NCBI RefSeq assembly: GCF_024244095.1
Contig: NW_026250683.1
Location: forward strand, 62,001-126,000
Length of the DNA: 64,000 nucleotides
Reading direction: 5' to 3'
From: Nematocida homosporus
Lineage: Eukaryota; Microsporidia
The notes beneath the pieces are model-generated. The model worked only from the letters and a program-made list of their open reading frames with translations, did no database searches and was not told the origin of the DNA. This document shows, piece after piece, positions 27,438 through 36,319 of the stretch. The number at the start of each line of letters is the position of its first letter. Positions within the stretch are counted from its first letter, which is position 1. A program made the position numbers and the translations under genes.

Positions 27438-28895
27438 ATGGCTGTGTATTGTGAAGTACTTAAGTTAAACTTCCAATTGCACGAAGAATCAGCTGTTTTC
27501 TCAGTTGATGTTATAAAACGAGGGAACGGCTTCCTAGTGGCCACTGCCGGTGGTGACAGTGCTGTTCGCTTATGGGAGTATATCTATCAACCCTCTCAGC
27601 CACCACAAACACCCCAATCATTTGTTTATCGTACAGCTACTTCAGTTGGAGCTCATTTAAAGCACTTAGCTACACTAGGCAAACATCGTGGCAGTGTGAA
27701 TTGTGTCCGATTTAGTCCTGATGGCCAGTACTTAGCCTCTGGTGGTGATACTGGTTCAGTTTTTCTCTGGCCTCTTGATCAAGTTCTTAACTCCACTTTA
27801 GAAGGCGAAGACCTTCTCTTTCCAGGCGATCCTTGTACAATTCGACCCCCTGATGGCTCAGACATATACGACCTGCAATGGCACAAGGGAAGTATTATCT
27901 GCGGTACTTCCAAAGGCCGTTTAGAGTCCTATCTCCCAACCCCACGTTCCACCAGCACTAAATCCACCACTACTCCCACTAACACTACTACTACTAATGT
28001 TAATAACACTGCTAATGGCACTACTACTAATACTAACACTACTACTAACACTACTACTACTCCCACTACTGCTAATAACACCACTACTCCCACTAATAAC
28101 ACAACCACTAACACAACCCAGCCGGATGTCCAAGTTGATGCCACTCCTACTTCTACTACTTCTACTACTACACCCAGCTCAATCTCTACTAACTCAATCT
28201 CTACTAACCCAATTCCACCCAACCACATCACTACTAACTCAATCACTACTAACCCTATCTCTACTAACTCAACTACACCTAACCCCTCTAAACCCAAACC
28301 CCAGTCGACTACTAAATCAGTTCGTCTTATCTCTCCCCATCCAGACTCAGGACTGACTTGTCGCCGTATCCTTAATCGTAAAGCTCATAGTGATATTATT
28401 CAAGGCATTGCCGTCACTGATAAAGCTATTGCTTCTTTTGGTAATGATCGTAAAATCAAAATCTTTACTGATAATGGCAAGCTAATCAAAAAATTCAACA
28501 AAAAGTCCCTACTAACTACCACCCATACACACTTCTTCCGCCGACTAACTTTTGATGACCAAGAAACCCTCTATGCCCCAGCAGCTACCTACTTAGGATC
28601 ACCCGCTCTTCTTCTCTTCCAACCACCCAACTATACTCTCTCGGCCGCACTTGGTCCTTTCTCCTCATCACCCGGCAATGTTCTAGCCACTACTGCTCTT
28701 CTATTTGTTACAGCCGGCCGATCCGTCTATGTCTTCACTCGACCACGCCCCCATACACTTCTTCTCCGAGTACTTGATTGCGCCTTCCTTCCAATTACCG
28801 ATCTAACCATCCTCTCCCAATCCCCCACCCAATCATCCCTTCTCCTCTCCTCCTCTGATGGTTTCCTCACCCAACTAACCATCATCCTAGACTAA
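27438..28895 (+). CDS. CAC2: CAF-1 middle subunit (CAC2/CHAF1B), with low-complexity insertion
   Basis: CAC2 is the WD40 subunit of chromatin assembly factor 1, which deposits H3-H4 behind replication forks. In the 485-residue product, LATAGGD-type blades (FLVATAGGDSAVRLWEY, GSVNCVRFSPDGQYLASGGDTGSVFLW, GSDIYDLQWHKGSIICGTSKG) match the family order. After the insertion, HTHFFRRLTFDDQETLYAPAATYLG corresponds to the characteristic FFRRL...LL.PAG segment. Residues about 169-293 are an inserted Thr/Asn/Ser/Pro tract (TTTNTTTTNVNNT) built from repeats like the spacers. Yeast Cac2 is about 468 residues, so core blades have been lost while the insert was gained. Confidence 0.78.
   Translation: MAVYCEVLKLNFQLHEESAVFSVDVIKRGNGFLVATAGGDSAVRLWEYIYQPSQPPQTPQSFVYRTATSVGAHLKHLATLGKHRGSVNCVRFSPDGQYLASGGDTGSVFLWPLDQVLNSTLEGEDLLFPGDPCTIRPPDGSDIYDLQWHKGSIICGTSKGRLESYLPTPRSTSTKSTTTPTNTTTTNVNNTANGTTTNTNTTTNTTTTPTTANNTTTPTNNTTTNTTQPDVQVDATPTSTTSTTTPSSISTNSISTNPIPPNHITTNSITTNPISTNSTTPNPSKPKPQSTTKSVRLISPHPDSGLTCRRILNRKAHSDIIQGIAVTDKAIASFGNDRKIKIFTDNGKLIKKFNKKSLLTTTHTHFFRRLTFDDQETLYAPAATYLGSPALLLFQPPNYTLSAALGPFSSSPGNVLATTALLFVTAGRSVYVFTRPRPHTLLLRVLDCAFLPITDLTILSQSPTQSSLLLSSSDGFLTQLTIILD
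27942..28312 (+). repeat. Thr/Asn-rich coding repeat inside CAC2
   Basis: ACTACTACTAAC- and CTCAATCTCTACTAAC-type units encode a 125-residue Thr/Asn/Ser/Pro tract between WD40 blades. The composition matches the AC-rich strand of the spacers. Confidence 0.8.
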
Positions 28896-29522
28896 CCCAA
28901 TACTTCCTATAACGTATAACTTGTTACTTATTACGTATAACTTATTTACTTATTACGTATAACTTATTTACTTATCTCAATTCATAATCCCAACCCAATT
29001 ACTATTGGCTTATCTCAATTCATAATACCATGTCAAAATGGGAAACAAGCACTTTTCAACTCACTCCCACCTCACTCCCACCTCAATACCAACTCAACTC
29101 AATATATTACTTCTTTTGATTTCCTATAAACAAACTTCAATAAACTAACTCCAATATCGCCTTCTGAATATCGCACCCCTAACCCAATCCCATCATCCTA
29201 TTACTTATCTTGACCAGACCATAAAACTACAATGATTTATTGATTTCACCATTATTTATACTTTATACTCCTGATGACGTCATCAAGCACAAATAAGATC
29301 TTATTCCGTATAACCAACTATCTTCATTGAGTTAAGTTTAGATTGAGTTTGGTTGGGTTGGGTTATGATAAGTTAAGTTGGTATTAAGTTAGTATTAAGT
29401 TGGTATTGGGTTAGTAGTAACTTAACTCAACCCAACCAAACACAACACAATCTAACACAAACTAATCTAAATCTTATCTAATGTGTAAGGCAATATAACT
29501 AAATTTTTTGTATTATCCACAT
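28896..29522. repeat. Spacer with 22-bp tandem repeat and CRE site
   Basis: Three head-to-tail copies of about 22 bp (TTACGTATAACTTATTTACT, the first degenerate) lie at 28909-28974; each contains the palindrome TACGTA. GATGACGTCATC, an extended CRE palindrome, is at 29273-29284. The block ends GT-rich (29335-29415) then AC-rich (29420-29475), with AAATTTTTT next to the DED1 start. No ORF of note. Confidence 0.65.
29273..29284. promoter_or_regulatory. CRE-like palindrome GATGACGTCATC
   Basis: A 12-bp perfect palindrome containing TGACGTCA, 239 bp upstream of the helicase start at 29523. Confidence 0.4.
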
Positions 29523-31085
29523 ATGAATAAGCACCATACACTTTCTCTAACTAATAAGCAAAATAGAACAGATGAAGATAATCTTGAGATTAAAGAATCA
29601 GACGTAAAAGTCAAAACTAAATGCCATCCCTACCATCCAATCACTCAATTCAAAGGATTATTGATAGATAGAAAGATACTTAAGAATATGGATGATAAAG
29701 GAATCCACTTACCTACTTTAGTCCAGAAGTACGTTATTCCTCTAGCCTTATCTCAAGAAGACTTACTTACTTGTGCTCCAACCGGTATGGGTAAAACTCT
29801 AGCCTTTCTAGTTCCAACCGTTAATTCCTTATCTGCCGGTCGATCTAGAAGAGGACATGGACCGACTCGTCGGGCTATTCGTGCACTTATTCTAACTCCT
29901 ACTCGTGAACTAGCTATGCAAATCTTCAAAGACTGTCAAATGCTCTCTGAAGGTCTAGATATTGTTTCAGCTATGGCTTATGGTGGTCCAGAGAATAGAA
30001 GGGATCAAGTTTCTGCTTTAAGAAGAGGAGCAGATGTACTAATAGGTACTCCTGGTCGTTTACAGGACTTTCTTAATGATCATGTTATAGATTTAAGTGC
30101 CGTTGAGATTCTTGTTTTTGATGAGGCAGATAGGATGTTAGATATGGGTTTTGAAAAGCAAATTAGAATGTTATTGACTGGTCTTGGCCATATGTCTCGT
30201 CAGACTATGATGTTTTCAGCTACCTTCCCTGAGAGTGTGCAGCAAATAGCCCAAGACTTCTTCCAAAGAGCCCATTCAGAAGTACATATAGGCCATGGTC
30301 CTTTAGAGAATATAACGCAAGAACTAATCTATACTGAAGGTCCTGATTTGAAATGTACTTTCCGTAATGATCGTTTATTAGAACTCTTAGCTGGTTTAGG
30401 CCACCAAGTAGGTCCACGAGTTGTTCCCGTGGAGATAGAAAGAGAAAAACCAGCTCGACTAACTTGGAAACGACCTAGTCCAGTAGTAGTGACTAAACCA
30501 GCTGCAGTAACAAGTACTCGACTTGATTTACCCAAGGTAGTTATCTTTGTAGAGAAGAAGATGCAATGCCGGGACTTAACTGAGTTTCTGCATCGGAAAG
30601 GTATTCCTTGTATTAGTATTCATGGCGATAAGCAGCAACAGGAAAGAGAAGCAGCTTTACAGAAGTTTAAGAGTGGGGAAATACCTATTTTAGTGGCCAC
30701 TTCTATTGTAGCCCGGGGTTTAGATATTCCCGGGATAGAGTTAGTTGTTAATTATATGTTGCCTAATGACATTAAGGATTATGTCCATCGTATTGGTCGA
30801 ACGGGTCGAGCAGGGAAGAAGGGAAGATCAGTGACTTTTATTTCTCGTGATGATCAGGCCCAAGCTGGTGCTTTAGTGGATATTTTGAAGAAGGCTAATC
30901 AGCCGGTGCCAGGGTTCTTAGCTGACTTAGTGGCGGCCCGTTCGCGACCCCGGGTGTCTAATGGGTCCTTTAAACGGCGCGAGGAGAAGAGTGAGCCGCA
31001 AAACGTAAGAGAAACTCCACGGATTCTTCCGGAAGCCTTAGATAAACTAGAAGACAATCTCTCCTGGGAGAATGAAATCTCCTAA
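29523..31085 (+). CDS. DED1: DEAD-box RNA helicase, DED1/DDX3 type
   Basis: An ATP-dependent RNA helicase for translation initiation scanning. All motifs are present in the 520-residue product: Q motif (PTLVQKYVIP), I (APTGMGKT), Ia (PTRELA), GG, Ib (TPGRL), II (DEAD), III (SAT), IV (VVIFVEKK), V (ARGLDIPGI) and VI (HRIGRTGRAG). HGDKQQQERE resembles the DED1/DDX3 form (HGD..Q.ERE). Between motifs III and IV an extra stretch of about 45 residues (GPRVVPVEIEREKPARLTWK) interrupts the usual linker. The upstream TTG in frame is not the start; the ATG giving MNKHHTLSL is used. Yeast Ded1 is about 604 residues; the RG-rich ends are missing. Confidence 0.9.
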   Translation: MNKHHTLSLTNKQNRTDEDNLEIKESDVKVKTKCHPYHPITQFKGLLIDRKILKNMDDKGIHLPTLVQKYVIPLALSQEDLLTCAPTGMGKTLAFLVPTVNSLSAGRSRRGHGPTRRAIRALILTPTRELAMQIFKDCQMLSEGLDIVSAMAYGGPENRRDQVSALRRGADVLIGTPGRLQDFLNDHVIDLSAVEILVFDEADRMLDMGFEKQIRMLLTGLGHMSRQTMMFSATFPESVQQIAQDFFQRAHSEVHIGHGPLENITQELIYTEGPDLKCTFRNDRLLELLAGLGHQVGPRVVPVEIEREKPARLTWKRPSPVVVTKPAAVTSTRLDLPKVVIFVEKKMQCRDLTEFLHRKGIPCISIHGDKQQQEREAALQKFKSGEIPILVATSIVARGLDIPGIELVVNYMLPNDIKDYVHRIGRTGRAGKKGRSVTFISRDDQAQAGALVDILKKANQPVPGFLADLVAARSRPRVSNGSFKRREEKSEPQNVRETPRILPEALDKLEDNLSWENEIS

Positions 31086-31673
31086 TCTGCCTCAGCCACT
31101 GCTGTTGTTTTAGACGGGTTAGTTAGATCTTACCCCATTATAAAATAAAAATGAAATCCAGGACTAACCATTTCCAGTTGTTGCTTGCTTAGGATTAGTT
31201 TTAATTTAAATTAGCATATAGTATATAGTATTGAGTTGAGTTAATATTGAGTTGAGTTGAGTTATGTTATGTTAATATTGAGTTGAGTTAAGTTAGTATT
31301 GAGTTGAGTTAAGATAAGTTGTGATATGTATTAAATTGTGATATGATAAGATATGTATTAGATTAAGTTAAGTTGTGATATAGTTCTATGTTAGGTTAAG
31401 ATATGATAAGTTAAGATAGGTTAAGATAAGATATGTATTAGATTGGGTTAAGTTAAGATATGATAAGATAGATTAAGATATGGGTTTATGTTATGTATTA
31501 AATTAAGTTATGTTATGTTAAGTTGTGATATGGTTTTATGATATGTACTAAGTTAAGTTAAGTTAATAGTTGGTTGGGATGGGATGGGATGGGTTAAACC
31601 AATTAGTGGAGATTTTGACTTTCCTTATTGGGTTATGGTGTTTATAGTTGTGATTGGGGTGGGAGAGGTAGAA
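31086..31673. repeat. Long GT/GA-rich spacer with P-box dyad
   Basis: About 360 bp (31210-31580) of GTTGAGTTAAGTTATGATATGTATTA-type repeats, all with G/T on the + strand. The dyad at 31619-31636 lies just before the next gene. No ORF of note. Confidence 0.65.
31619..31636 (+). promoter_or_regulatory. P-box/CArG-like dyad for tandem membrane gene A
   Basis: CTTTCC-TTATTG-GGTTAT, core ACCCAATAAGG on the other strand. It lies 37 bp upstream of the ATG at 31674, which helps choose that ATG over one at 31584. Confidence 0.58.
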
Positions 31674-33542
31674 ATGTATGCTCAGATAAAAAGAGGCAGG
31701 ATAGTTGGTTTGTTGCTTGGTTTGTGCTTGGTGGCCCTAAACTGGCCAGAAGGGTTGGTAACAGCTAACGATAAACGGTTGGTTGGAGAGCCACCGACAT
31801 TGAATGAGTTGGCGGAGTTGTACTTTTTGTGGGCGGAGCGGGCTTTAGAAGAACATAAGCGTAGTTTTGGTGAACAACCTAACGTACACAACCCAACATC
31901 AACTCAATATTTAAAGTCTGAGTTTTATACTGAGTTAGGGTTTAAACAGCAAGATTTAGATCGTGTTAAGCAAGTGGCTACTCTGATTAAGATTTTATGT
32001 AAAACAGATAGTACTAACTCTGGTAATTTAGCTCAAACGTTTGATATTAAGGATGTGCCGGATATTCTTAGACTATATGTTGCTTTAACTGAGCACCCTT
32101 CCGTTGATCAGATAGATGTTGATCCGAGACAGAAGAACTTTGTTGAGAATCTGGCCCAGTGCGTTTATACTGCGATTGATCCGGATTATCTTTGTGATTT
32201 GGAAAAGATAAGCTTAAAATCAGAAACATATGCTGAGTTGATTGGTCCGGCTCCAAATGAAGAAGATTCGCTTAAGCTTATACGCAAACCAACTCTTATT
32301 CAGAACAATGAAGATTTGGCTGCAGTGCGTGACTGTCCCTTGCGCAACCATATTCATCCGCTGAATACAACCCTCTTTTTCCATGGTCTTAATTGCATTT
32401 ATGAAGATGAAACAAAGACATTCGTTATACTTAGACACACGCCAGAGAACGAACTTAAGCCGACCACTGGGTTGATCAATCGAATTGGCCGATATGTTTT
32501 CACTACTGCGGTCCGATTGAGATATGCCCCTAGTGATGTATACACTATAATGGCGACTGATAAGAACCTAGAGACTCTAATGCAAGTATTGGAGTCAAGC
32601 CCATTCTGTCCTAATGGTCGTATAGCGTTTAAACGGCATGAGAACAAAGACATAGAGACTTTTAAAGGTTACCAAGCGACCAAGAGACAAAAAGAAAGGG
32701 CAGAGAAGATGCTTAAGGCGGATTTATCGCTAGGTACGGCCATTGGTATGGTGCTTGTAATATATGGCCAATCTATATATAAAATGTGGTTAGCTCTGAT
32801 CGCTCCGCAGATCTTGCTAATGTATGTACTGCCTAGTAGTATAGTAGTGCTTGGGACAGTCTGTTCTCTAGTCTTTTTCCGCTATATTAAGCCTTCAGCT
32901 ACCGATCCAACCAAACTCACAACTTGGCAAAGGTATGCTTTTGCTTTACTGGTCAGCGCCGCGATCATTGGATTATCAGCCGTTCTTATGTATTTTATTA
33001 ATACCAGCACAGGTGAGCTATCTTTATTCAATGTTATAGTATTGGGCTACCAAATACTAGCACCAGTTTCTATTATTATCAGCATTGCCATGCAAATGCT
33101 GCCCAACCAAAGATGGCCAAAATTGAACCATTATTCTTACTGGTTACTCTATGCTCTATCGTTTTTATTAGCAATCGCTATACCATCTCTCTCTTTTTGT
33201 GGCTTGGCACTTACGGCTCGCATGCTCCTTCAAACGCACATTCTGACCGTATCCAGTACTCTCTTTAGTGTTGGCGCTCTTATTAATGTTTTTGGTCCTT
33301 GGCTTGATGAAGATAGAGAAAAGCACACAGCGGAACCATTTGATAGAGCAGTACAAGCTCGCATGCTTAAGTTAGCAGTAGCAGGATTTGTAATGATTAT
33401 TACCATCGGCTTGGCAGTTTGGGTATCCAATAATTACAACTTACTAGCCAATAACATTGCTGATATCAAAGATTATAATTTACTCGATTCATTGATCGCA
33501 AAACTTACCGGCCAACCAGCTCAAACTCTACTACCAGCATAA
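31674..33542 (+). CDS. Signal-peptide multi-span membrane protein, tandem copy A
   Basis: The 622-residue product has a signal peptide (MYAQIKRGRIVGLLLGLCLVA), a non-membrane domain of about 310 residues beginning PPTLNELAELYFLWAERALEE, then seven or eight hydrophobic segments (about 345-590) and a short tail. It is clearly paralogous to the next gene (PPTL..LAEL.FLWAERALE, LGF...DLDRVK, RHAP-type and IRKPT segments shared). An ATG 90 bp further upstream would place the promoter dyad inside the coding region and spoil the signal peptide. No known family. The layout (large exposed domain plus 7-8 spans) suggests a surface receptor or channel-like protein. Confidence 0.82.
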   Translation: MYAQIKRGRIVGLLLGLCLVALNWPEGLVTANDKRLVGEPPTLNELAELYFLWAERALEEHKRSFGEQPNVHNPTSTQYLKSEFYTELGFKQQDLDRVKQVATLIKILCKTDSTNSGNLAQTFDIKDVPDILRLYVALTEHPSVDQIDVDPRQKNFVENLAQCVYTAIDPDYLCDLEKISLKSETYAELIGPAPNEEDSLKLIRKPTLIQNNEDLAAVRDCPLRNHIHPLNTTLFFHGLNCIYEDETKTFVILRHTPENELKPTTGLINRIGRYVFTTAVRLRYAPSDVYTIMATDKNLETLMQVLESSPFCPNGRIAFKRHENKDIETFKGYQATKRQKERAEKMLKADLSLGTAIGMVLVIYGQSIYKMWLALIAPQILLMYVLPSSIVVLGTVCSLVFFRYIKPSATDPTKLTTWQRYAFALLVSAAIIGLSAVLMYFINTSTGELSLFNVIVLGYQILAPVSIIISIAMQMLPNQRWPKLNHYSYWLLYALSFLLAIAIPSLSFCGLALTARMLLQTHILTVSSTLFSVGALINVFGPWLDEDREKHTAEPFDRAVQARMLKLAVAGFVMIITIGLAVWVSNNYNLLANNIADIKDYNLLDSLIAKLTGQPAQTLLPA

Positions 33543-34006
33543 TTTCTTCCAATCAAACTCCATTTAGTCTTATCTTCGAAGCCAGAGTCTTTTACTGTTA
33601 GCCAGACATTCAAAATTCAAAATTCACAACTAGCAATCACCTTTGAAGACCAATTTAAGTGTGAAGAGGATTTGAGGGCAAAAAGACTGAACTACAAGAG
33701 CTGAACGATGTATAATTTATTCCACAGACCGGCAGTGGCATTATAAATTGCCATATAGTCAAGAAATCTTCACTGATGTTAGATAGAGCACATCAATAAA
33801 ATTTGGGCGTAGCACAACTTAATTCAACACAACACAACTCAACACAATACTAACTCATACTATGGTATAGATAAGATACAGAAAGTTTGGAGACTTTATT
33901 ATTCACATATGTATTGAAGCTGAATATAGTTAAAATAATTTCCCAATTAGGAAATTTCCTATTTAGGAAATTAAATATAAAGTCAAATCATTAGTTCAAA
34001 TCAACA
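33543..34006. other. Mostly non-repetitive spacer with tandem dyads
   Basis: Positions 33543-33800 are unique sequence without an ORF of note, possibly remnants of the duplication that made the two flanking paralogs. A short AC-rich run (33815-33860) follows, and two overlapping P-box dyads lie at 33938-33971 with AAATATAAAG at about 33973. Confidence 0.55.
33938..33971 (+). promoter_or_regulatory. Two overlapping P-box/CArG-like dyads, 16 bp apart
   Basis: ATTTCC-CAATTA-GGAAAT (33938-33955) and ATTTCC-TATTTA-GGAAAT (33954-33971). Both have perfectly palindromic arms and share two bases. They are 36 bp upstream of the ATG at 34007, with a TATA-like AAATATAAAG between. Confidence 0.72.
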
Positions 34007-36001
34007 ATGCAAGAACAAAAGAGAAGAAACAACATCCAATTGATTAGCTTACTGATTAGCTTATGTTTGTTTGTCTTAAACCAGCAAGAAGTAGTTGCAA
34101 GCAGTGGCTACGCGGAAATAGGAGCAGCAACAAGTGGATATGCGAAAATAGAAGATGCAAGCGATGACTACGCGAAAATAGGAGATGAAAGCGGGGACTA
34201 CACGGAAATAGGAGATGCAACAAATAGACCCACGCAAATTGCAACAAATAGACCCACGCAAACTGCAACAGATGAATACGCGCAAATAGTACGAAAACCG
34301 CCGACATTGGAAGACTTGGCAGAGCTTCACTTTTTGTGGGCCGAGCGGGCTTTAGAAGGCTATAAGAGGGGTGGAGTTAGCCAGTCCAGTGCATATGCGG
34401 CGTCGGCAGGCCAGTATTTAACGTCTGGTTTTTATAACGACTTAGGATTTCAGCCAGAAGATCTAGATCGAGTTAAGGAGGTGGCTAGGCGGATTCAGAT
34501 TTTATTCCAAACTGATGGTCTTAGTCAACAAAGAGCGATTAGATTAGTTACTGTTGATGTTGTACCAGACATTATGAGGCTATACAATATATTAAGTAAG
34601 CACCCCGAGACTGGACAAGTAAGCATTCATCCGGAACATAAGGTCTTTATTGAAAATCTCGCGCAGGCTCTCTACATGGCAGCTACTTCGGAAAACCTTG
34701 ATGAGTTGGAAATGGCCGGGTTAGAACTAGAAACGCGAGGGATATTAACAAAGCTCTTTCTAACTGATGACAAAGTACTTGAACGGATACGCAAACCCAC
34801 CATTGTTCACAGCATCGAAGATCTTACAGTTGTGCGCAAATGTCCATTGATTGATTACATTCACCCCATTAACACATTGCTCTACCAACACGGCCTCAGT
34901 TGTATATATGAGGCCGACAAAAAGACATTCGTTATAGTTAAGCACGCCTCTGCTAAGGAGGAGAGCTATACCATCTCGAATATTGTCGCAGATGGAAATT
35001 GTGTTTTTGAAACGGCCGCTCGCTTAAGACACGCCCCTAGTGGGCCATACATTCTAATGTGCAGTGAGGCAAACAATGAGATCCTAATGGAGTTAATGGG
35101 GGGGAACCAATTATTTCCTAATGGCTGCATAACGTTTCGGCGCCATCCCAATACAACTATAGAGACAATCAAGGACTATCGCGAGTTTAAGGACCAGGAA
35201 CGAAAGGCAATGGAGAGAAAGGAAGCTCACAATTCCATCCGATCGGGATTCCTTGGCATGTTTGTGTTGAGTCTCGTAGAATGTCAGTCTCTAGCTGTTA
35301 TATTTGCCCACTGCTTTGCAACACCCGCCTTACTAGTAAATCTAGTCCCCATCAGCATAGTAGTGTGCGGATTAGTAACCTCGCTTATACTTATCTTCTT
35401 CATCAAGCCTTCTATTCTTAAGCCACTATCAACTCAAACCTGGCAATACTGTCTCTATGGACTAATACTAACATCGGCATTAGCCGGTCTACTGATAATT
35501 TTTGGAGTCAACGTGGCTGCCCAGTGTATGGCCGAAAAGATAGCATGGAGCGATGCCATTATAACTCTAACGTACCAAGCAGTGACAATAATCACAGCTA
35601 TTGGGTGCATTATCTGTCGGGCCGTGCTTAACAAACGCGCATCAAACATATCGCGCCATTCTTCCTGGCCACTTTATACTCTATCGGTTTTACTGGCTGC
35701 TGTTGTGCCACTTTTGGTTGTTCTTGGCTTTACAGAGCAAGCGCGTCTGCTTCTGAACTCACACATTCTAATCGTATCGGCCATTCTGTTTAGTATTGGT
35801 GCTCTTATGTACGGTTTCGGGTGCTGGTTTGACAAGAATCCTAAACTACATCTAAGCCGACGAATCAAGATGTTCAGACTAGTATGTGTATTCGTGATAG
35901 TAGGACTTACAATTGGTCTTGCGGTCTGGACAGCCAATAGTTCCAACTTGTTAGCAACAGGCATTGCCGGAGCCCCAACCAACCACCCAATCGGCTCTTA
36001 A
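34007..36001 (+). CDS. Signal-peptide multi-span membrane protein, tandem copy B
   Basis: The 664-residue paralog of the preceding gene has a signal peptide (LISLLISLCLFVLNQQEVVAS), the same PPTLEDLAELHFLWAERALEG domain, and a C-terminal set of seven or eight hydrophobic segments (about 405-655). It differs by an insert right after the signal peptide: four ten-residue repeats (SGYAEIGAAT, SGYAKIEDAS and variants) and two eight-residue repeats (NRPTQIAT) at residues 33-88. Cysteines in the middle domain (RKCPLIDYIHP versus RDCPLRNHIHP) are shared with copy A. Function unknown; the repeat insert at the exposed N-terminus suggests antigenic or host-contact diversification. Confidence 0.82.
   Translation: MQEQKRRNNIQLISLLISLCLFVLNQQEVVASSGYAEIGAATSGYAKIEDASDDYAKIGDESGDYTEIGDATNRPTQIATNRPTQTATDEYAQIVRKPPTLEDLAELHFLWAERALEGYKRGGVSQSSAYAASAGQYLTSGFYNDLGFQPEDLDRVKEVARRIQILFQTDGLSQQRAIRLVTVDVVPDIMRLYNILSKHPETGQVSIHPEHKVFIENLAQALYMAATSENLDELEMAGLELETRGILTKLFLTDDKVLERIRKPTIVHSIEDLTVVRKCPLIDYIHPINTLLYQHGLSCIYEADKKTFVIVKHASAKEESYTISNIVADGNCVFETAARLRHAPSGPYILMCSEANNEILMELMGGNQLFPNGCITFRRHPNTTIETIKDYREFKDQERKAMERKEAHNSIRSGFLGMFVLSLVECQSLAVIFAHCFATPALLVNLVPISIVVCGLVTSLILIFFIKPSILKPLSTQTWQYCLYGLILTSALAGLLIIFGVNVAAQCMAEKIAWSDAIITLTYQAVTIITAIGCIICRAVLNKRASNISRHSSWPLYTLSVLLAAVVPLLVVLGFTEQARLLLNSHILIVSAILFSIGALMYGFGCWFDKNPKLHLSRRIKMFRLVCVFVIVGLTIGLAVWTANSSNLLATGIAGAPTNHPIGS
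34103..34270 (+). repeat. Coding repeats at exposed N-terminus of copy B
   Basis: Four 30-bp units followed by two 24-bp units, absent from copy A at the same point. Confidence 0.8.
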
Positions 36002-36319
36002 TTTAGAAAACCATCACAACCACTCCACTAAAGCATGTGTATCTTCTGTGTATTACTAAAGATACCAGATTGAATAAACAATATTTATTACATTGAGATG
36101 GTATTATGTTGATATTGCACTGTGGTGTTTTTTGATACTAACCCAATCCCAACTTACTACCAACCCAACTCAACTCAACTCAACCCAACTTACTACCAAC
36201 CCAACTCAACTCAACTCAACCCAACTTACTACCAACCCAACTCAACTCAACTCAACTCAACCCAACTCAATACTAACACAAGAGTATTATCTTAATTCAA
36301 TTTATTGTGTTGGCCCGAG
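36002..36319. repeat. Convergent AC-rich spacer with 36-bp tandem repeat
   Basis: Three tandem 36-bp units (AACTTACTACCAACCCAACT followed by CAACTCAACTCAACCC) lie at about 36150-36262. In one + frame they read QLTTNPTQLNST, but this short ORF begins in the spacer and is not considered a gene. Confidence 0.7.

Noticed and set aside
27921..28356. Antisense and frame-shifted ORFs (Val/Leu/Ser-rich) across CAC2
   Set aside because: They arise from the low-complexity Thr/Asn tract, whose complement lacks stops in some frames.
28931..28974. loxP-like recombination sites (ATAACTT plus GTATA strings)
   Set aside because: Only short substrings match, with no inverted 13-bp arms around an 8-bp spacer; it is a simple 22-bp tandem repeat.
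31584..31673. Upstream ATG extending tandem membrane gene A by 30 residues
   Set aside because: It would include the P-box dyad within codons and displace the signal peptide. The paralog starts with the equivalent of MYAQIKRG (MQEQKRRN).
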